A stretch of DNA of 36,619 bases, from positions 1 to 36,619 of the forward strand of contig WFOS01000031.1 in the NCBI GenBank assembly GCA_015487975.1, written 5' to 3'. This DNA is from Ardenticatena sp. Its GTDB lineage: Bacteria; Chloroflexota; Anaerolineae; Ardenticatenales; Ardenticatenaceae. This document shows positions 32,675 through 36,619 of the stretch, piece after piece. Position numbers and translations under genes: made by a program. Below the pieces are notes generated by a model. The model was not told where the DNA came from. It searched no databases and saw only the letters and a list, made by a program, of their open reading frames with translations. The first letter of the stretch is position 1. Every line of letters starts with the position of its first letter.

Positions 32675-34126
32675 ATGGACGTCTGGATCAAAGATAAACG
32701 GACACCCTTTGTACGCACGTGGCGTCCTTACAACCAATGGCGATGGCAAATGGAAACGTTTCGCAACTTAGGGGAGAATGGCAAGCCCTTTGTTGCCCTT
32801 GATGTTGTTCTTCCTTGTAAGGATTCACTCCCCTTTTTCGTGAGTTCGGTTGCCCATATCGACTACAGCACGGTGTTACACAGGATGTCCACGGGAGTCA
32901 TGCCGTTTCTCCCTGCCGGAGGAAAAGGGGTTGACCTTCCCGCAGCGGTATTTTCGTCGGTGGGTGAGGGATTTGAGCGTTATCTGTGTTTTATTTATGC
33001 CCAATATATTCGTGAGATTCCGGACCTCATCCGAATGGCCACTTACAAGGAGTTAGTAAAGGCCGGAGAGCGGGCTCTGGGATCTGAGGATTTACACATC
33101 TTTCACCCACAACAATATGCTCAAGAGAATTTTCCTTTCGTCCCTTTGCAGGAAGACTTGGTACTCTCCTGGATTCGTGGTACCGACTTGCTCACAGGGG
33201 AAACGGTATGGGGACCCGCACAGATTATGGTCATGGGATACGTAGCCTATGATGAGATACCGGTCGGTTTTTCGTCTAGTGCAGGATTGAGCGCAGGATC
33301 TTCTATGGCCGAGGCGGTGGTGCACGGCTTTCAGGAGTATGTGGAGCGGGATGCGAATAACATCCATTGGGTGTCACGTATTCCACCCTATCGCATTTCC
33401 TTGAATCAAGAAGAAATCGAAACTCTCATTCGGATGCCATTGCCTCGGTTGCCCGCACAGCGAATCGACGTTTTCTTGTGGAGTGAATTTGTGCCAGAAA
33501 TCGCTGTGGTGACAGCCCATGTTATTCGAGAAGACATGGATAGTTACGCGTATTGGCCGGGCATCGGAGTAGCGTTCGACTTCGCAACGGCTTTGCAAAA
33601 GGCGTTGAGTGAATCCGCCCAAGGACAACTTTTCCTGCCCTACATGCACAAAGTCAAGCAGGCTTACGGTAAACATCCGACATACTATTACGTGGAAGAA
33701 GACGAGGATCCGAGCCACATCGACAATCTGTTCAAAACCATCGTGTACTATGGTTATCGAAAAAACCTTGAACGCATGTATCGGGAATACTTCGACCATG
33801 CTCCAGAAATCTCCCTAGCGGAGTTGGAGGAACGAGGTTTCCGCATCCTGCCTTGCTCCATGGCTCTAAGCGAGCAGGTGGAGTACATCAAGGACATTGC
33901 TCGCACTCACGACTGGCACCCAGTCGTGTTCGACCTTACTCCGCCCGAAATTAAGGATTCCGCGTCCTTGGCTCGGGTCGTCATTCCAGAACTAACACCG
34001 TACTATACTGTTTCCCTGCCCGTCTTTGGGCACCCGCGCTACCTGGAAGCACCTCTTGTCCTTCGGGGTGAAAACCGACACTTGCATTTTGAGGACCTGA
34101 ACTTTGCACCCATGCCATTCCCATGA
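32675..34126 (+). CDS. YcaO-family azoline-forming cyclodehydratase
   Basis: A 483-residue YcaO. It uses ATP to activate backbone amides so that Cys side chains close into thiazolines. ATP/Mg motifs are in family order: SSVGEGFERYL (residues 94-103; Glu98, Glu101), GFSSSAGLSAGSSMAEAVVHGFQEYVERDA (198-227; Glu213, Glu221, Glu224), and ALQKALSESAQGQ (306-318). The protein ends exactly in PMPFP (479-483), the C-terminal PxPxP motif that marks azoline-forming YcaOs rather than thioamide- or amidine-forming ones. It is a separate polypeptide from its RRE/E1-like partner, as in two-component TOMM systems. AGGTAGGTG precedes the ATG. It is the last gene of the operon, followed by a decayed insertion sequence. 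Confidence 0.93.
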   Translation: MDVWIKDKRTPFVRTWRPYNQWRWQMETFRNLGENGKPFVALDVVLPCKDSLPFFVSSVAHIDYSTVLHRMSTGVMPFLPAGGKGVDLPAAVFSSVGEGFERYLCFIYAQYIREIPDLIRMATYKELVKAGERALGSEDLHIFHPQQYAQENFPFVPLQEDLVLSWIRGTDLLTGETVWGPAQIMVMGYVAYDEIPVGFSSSAGLSAGSSMAEAVVHGFQEYVERDANNIHWVSRIPPYRISLNQEEIETLIRMPLPRLPAQRIDVFLWSEFVPEIAVVTAHVIREDMDSYAYWPGIGVAFDFATALQKALSESAQGQLFLPYMHKVKQAYGKHPTYYYVEEDEDPSHIDNLFKTIVYYGYRKNLERMYREYFDHAPEISLAELEERGFRILPCSMALSEQVEYIKDIARTHDWHPVVFDLTPPEIKDSASLARVVIPELTPYYTVSLPVFGHPRYLEAPLVLRGENRHLHFEDLNFAPMPFP

Positions 34127-34228
34127 GGAATGGCACAAAGTCTGTTCTTCGTATTTGTAAAGAACTCGGTAGCAAGGAAAAACAGGATGAAGGATAAGAC
34201 ACGAGACCTCGTTGACTGACAAAACGTT

Positions 34229-34925
34229 TCAAACATAGAGGACCTTCCATCGGAAGAAGTGGGGAGAATGGCGGAGCGCATATTGAGTTCGAGAAGCCTT
34301 GGCAGGTGTTGAGTCTGGGCCGCAAGGCAACCACAGACGCTGAAGCAAAGGGTGGTGATAAAACAGCGCGCGTTTGACATACCGCCAGCCGATCTCGAGA
34401 GAGCTGGCGCCTCGGAACCATGGGGGTCCACCAGGCTGCATTGCTGTGTTGCTACGACCTGGACACCTTGTGCCACGAGGAAGAAGGTGACGGCTGCCAG
34501 CACCAAACCCAGCCGCTCCAGGGGCTGGGGGGCCTGCAGATAGATGCTCTCCACGCGGAAAGCGTTGGACTTGTCATCCAGGAACGAGGCTTCGATCTGC
34601 ATGCGCTGGGCGTACGCCGCAAAGGTGGTCAGGCTGGTGGGCTCATCACTGAGGATGCACCAAGGGGCTCGAGCGGAAAAGGGGAGCCCCACGTCGAGAG
34701 AGAACGAACCCAGATCCTTTTGCGCCCCCAGGGAGACGCCATGCAAGCAGAGGGCGCGCCCGACCGCAGGCGTCAACGCTTCGATGGAGCACCAGTCATG
34801 GCGAGAGCGGTAGATGTGATAAGAACGCTTGAGGCGCACGCGCCAATGCCAGCCCTGGGCCTGCAGCCGATAAGGGCGTCGTCGGCAAAGCCCCGGTCGG
34901 CCAGCAGGTCATTGGGGTAGGTGTG
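34229..34925 (-). pseudogene. Decayed IS4-type DDE transposase, C-terminal part with two frameshifts
   Basis: Read leftward, the fragment starts YPNDLLADRGFADDALI in one frame and shifts by one base near 34866-34875. It then continues LQAQGWHWRVRLKRSYHIYRSRHDW and, further on, YAQRMQIEASFLDDKS, an IS4-like catalytic-Glu region (Y-x2-R-x3-E-x6-K). It shifts again near 34420, where CATTGG has become CATGG, and ends FRGASSLEIGWRYVKRAL to a stop at 34229. The N-terminal half, with the first catalytic Asp, is missing. No terminal inverted repeats were identified. It separates the YcaO gene from the lipoprotein-like pair. Confidence 0.8.
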
Positions 34926-35618
34926 GGGAAGGGGGTCGCCGTGGCGTAGGGACGTCCCAAGAAAGGGGGCGGGACGATGACGGTCGGCGTCGGCGTTGGC
35001 GTATTGTTCTCTTCTTGCTGCAAAAGGCGAGGCGCCAGGCGTCGGTAGCGTTCCCCCCATTCCCCCATTCGATGCTCATCGGCATTGAAAAGCCGGTACA
35101 TTACGTAGGACCCGGCATTGGTAAAGCGATCCTGCCATACTTCCGGATGGGATTGGTTTTCCTCATACAGCCGCTTGATATCGCGGGCGATCTGTCTGGC
35201 CGTCTGCCACGCATCGAAATCAGGTGGCGGTTCATCACCGTACTGCACCGTTATCACGGTCAAAATGACCATAGGGCTTACCGAGATCTGATCTTGACAG
35301 GGGCCTTCTAAACACGGGAAACCTGCGTTCAATGAAATGCGCGCCAGGTCATACGTCACAACCATTCTCCCAAAAGTCAACTGCTGAGAATACTCCGCCC
35401 AGCCGGGATACTCCCTGCGAATAGCTTCCCGCAAGGCTCCCAACGATCTCCCAGTCGCATGGTGCTCTCGCAATTCTTCGTCACTGATGACGAAGATTTT
35501 TTCGCCTGTGCTCTGTCCCTGGACATTCGGAAGAGCGTAGGATACTGCCCCTACTCCCAAGAATAGGGACAGTAACGCCAGAGAAAAAACGACACGAGAT
35601 TTGACGTGAGGAAACATT
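34796..35618 (-). CDS. Secreted protein, paralogue B, 3' end fused to the IS remnant
   Basis: A protein with a signal peptide (FSLALLSLFLGVGAVSYALP). The core, IFVISDEELREH to AGSYVMY, is shared with the gene upstream (about 130 residues). A Thr-Pro-rich segment (TPTPTPTV and ATPFPTPTP) follows. The last 32 or so residues, from MTCWPTGALPTTPL, are transposase DNA read in the wrong frame, so the native C terminus was lost when the IS remnant was joined near 34918-34925. The start is ATG 35618 with AGGAAG 6 nt upstream; the open frame continues to 35842 inside the upstream gene but lacks a ribosome site. The function is unknown. It may be a decaying gene. Confidence 0.6.
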
Positions 35619-36132
35619 CGACACTTCCTAAAGGTTGCGGTTCTAGAAGTTGTTGGGTGGAGGCATAAAAAGCATGATATGCCACGCACCATGTCCAGAG
35701 TTGGTCCTCTTTCTGTCCCAATATGTGGTACATTACGTAGGACCCTGCGTTGGCGAAACGGTCTTGCCACACCTCTGGACGTTTCTGGTTTTCTTCGTAG
35801 AGTCGCTTGATATCGCGGGCGATCTGTCTGGCCGTCTGCCACGCATCGAAATCAGGCGGCGGTTCATCACCGTATTGCGTCGTCATCACCGTTAGAATGA
35901 CCTGCGGATTGACCGAAATCTGATAAGGACACGGTCCTTCTATGCACGGATATCCTGCATCCAACAGAATGCGTACCAAATCGTGGGTCACCACCATTTC
36001 CCCAAAAGTCAATTGCTGAGAGTACTCTGCCCAACCGGGATACTCCCTGCGAATGGCTTCCCGCAAGGCTGTTTTCGCCTCCAAACGTAAATCGTGTTCT
36101 TGCAACTCCTCATCGCTGATGACGAAAATACG
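35097..36132. repeat. Tandem direct duplication with 632-nt period
   Basis: Two copies, 35097-35500 and 35729-36132, are closely similar at DNA level. A run beginning TTGATATCGCGGGCGATCTG occurs at 35175 and again at 35807, and TACATTACGTAGGACCC at 35097 and 35729. They encode the shared core of the two secreted proteins on the minus strand. Confidence 0.85.
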
Positions 36133-36438
36133 GCCGTCCTCTCCAGGCACCCGGCATATCGCAGCCGGATCGGGCGTCGCTGTCGGAGTTGGGGTAAATG
36201 TGGGCGTGGGAGGAGGAGTCGGTGTGCGCGTGGCCGTCGGTGAAGGCGTGATCGTCTGTGTCGGTGAGGGTATCACAGCGGTCACCGGCGTCTTCGTCGG
36301 GAGTGAAGTGGTCACATCAACCGATGAATTGCTCGTGCATGCGGCAACGACTGCCATTGTGCAAAACAGCAACATTATCCATTTGAGTTCTTTCAATTTC
36401 ACATCCCTCTCTTCTCCCATTTCGTTGATTACACGCAT
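35551..36438 (-). CDS. Lipoprotein of unknown function, paralogue A
   Basis: A 295-residue lipoprotein. The hydrophobic segment WIMLLFCTMAVVAAC gives a lipidated Cys34. A Thr/Pro/Ser-rich linker (about residues 45-92) follows, with TPTPPPTPTFTPTPTATP. The core (about 100-235) begins RIFVISDEELQEH and includes REAIRREYPGWAEYSQQLTFG, PCIEGPC, DEPPPDFDAWQTARQIARDIKRLYEEN and AGSYVMY. A small Cys-containing tail of about 60 residues closes it. I recognise no enzyme motif. Such Thr-Pro linkers are common in Chloroflexota surface proteins. It overlaps the start of paralogue B by 68 nt. ATG 36438 is tentative; ATG 36420 and GTG 36402 (GAGAGGG nearby) are possible. Confidence 0.7.
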   Translation of the reverse strand: MRVINEMGEERDVKLKELKWIMLLFCTMAVVAACTSNSSVDVTTSLPTKTPVTAVIPSPTQTITPSPTATRTPTPPPTPTFTPTPTATPDPAAICRVPGEDGRIFVISDEELQEHDLRLEAKTALREAIRREYPGWAEYSQQLTFGEMVVTHDLVRILLDAGYPCIEGPCPYQISVNPQVILTVMTTQYGDEPPPDFDAWQTARQIARDIKRLYEENQKRPEVWQDRFANAGSYVMYHILGQKEDQLWTWCVAYHAFYASTQQLLEPQPLGSVECFLTSNLVSFFLWRYCPYSWE

Positions 36439-36619
36439 CAGTATAGAAACCTTTCGACGATACCAATAGACACAAAGGGGATATCTGTGTCTATGCTATG
36501 GTTGAGGAACAGTGGGGCTTTCTCCATTAGGGGCCAAAAGATATCTAGCATCGGTATTCGCCCCGCGTTCCATATCTGGTGCTCCTCGACCTCGGCATGA
36601 TGCTGTACTCCACAAGTCC

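Noticed and set aside
34123-34197. 24-codon frame starting ATGA at the YcaO stop (MRNGTKSVLRICKELG...)
   Set aside because: The overlap suggests coupling, but the peptide has one Cys, no recognisable domain and lies next to IS debris. It may be the remnant of a lost gene, but the support is too thin for a feature.
36171-36260. Short GTCGGAGTTGGGGT-like repeats as a possible CRISPR or VNTR
   Set aside because: They are the codons of the Thr-Pro linker of the lipoprotein, with no spacers of constant length.
36439-36619. Possible gene or promoter at the right edge
   Set aside because: No open frame with a ribosome site and no convincing promoter boxes were seen in the last 181 bases.

Overview
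The window is GC-rich and densely coded, and looks like a member of the Chloroflexota, probably a thermophilic Ardenticatena-like lineage. That placement is an inference from four things: a coenzyme F420 operon with a stand-alone nitroreductase, Thr-Pro-rich lipoproteins, a BMP-type nucleoside transporter and an amidoligase operon. No rRNA or tRNA gene was seen, so the taxonomy is not proven.

Bases 1-7.7 kb run rightward: the end of a cNMP-binding/patatin protein, a glycerate 2-kinase, a V4R-domain protein, then npdG-cofE-nitroreductase-cofD-cofC (F420 tail assembly plus an F420/NADPH oxidoreductase), and an OsmC protein that ends at a shared terminator. Bases 7.7-14.7 kb run leftward: an 8-oxoguanine deaminase-like amidohydrolase, a BMP lipoprotein, kptA, and the ATPase and two permeases of a nucleoside importer. 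Bases 15.1-17.0 kb hold a more AT-rich two-gene ATPase plus putative nuclease pair that resembles a defence module. Bases 17.1-25.7 kb hold two deoxynucleoside kinases, then an esterase, a class IV aminotransferase, an ATP-grasp, a circularly permuted ATP-grasp, a GCS2 ligase and a McrB/MoxR-type AAA+ ATPase. This second group looks like an amide-bond-forming pathway with unknown product.

The most interesting part is 25.9-34.1 kb, which has visibly different base composition. It is a complete azole-peptide (RiPP) locus. It starts with operator-like CTGTAC repeats and a promoter, then a 34-residue precursor gene that falls in a different frame from the longest open frame there. The precursor ends in the block WCCHCWCW and has no Ser or Thr. 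After a strong hairpin come a CPBP-type membrane protease, a four-helix membrane protein, a degenerate nitroreductase-like protein, a SagB-type azoline dehydrogenase, an ABC exporter (ATPase and permease), an RRE/E1-like leader-binding protein that lacks the usual zinc cysteines, a TPR protein, and a YcaO cyclodehydratase ending in the PxPxP motif. I infer that Cys residues of the precursor become thiazol(in)es, that the leader is removed, and that the product is exported.

Bases 34.2-36.4 kb, leftward, hold a decayed transposase with two single-base frameshifts. It is fused to the 3' end of one of two tandem, recently duplicated secreted proteins or lipoproteins of unknown function.
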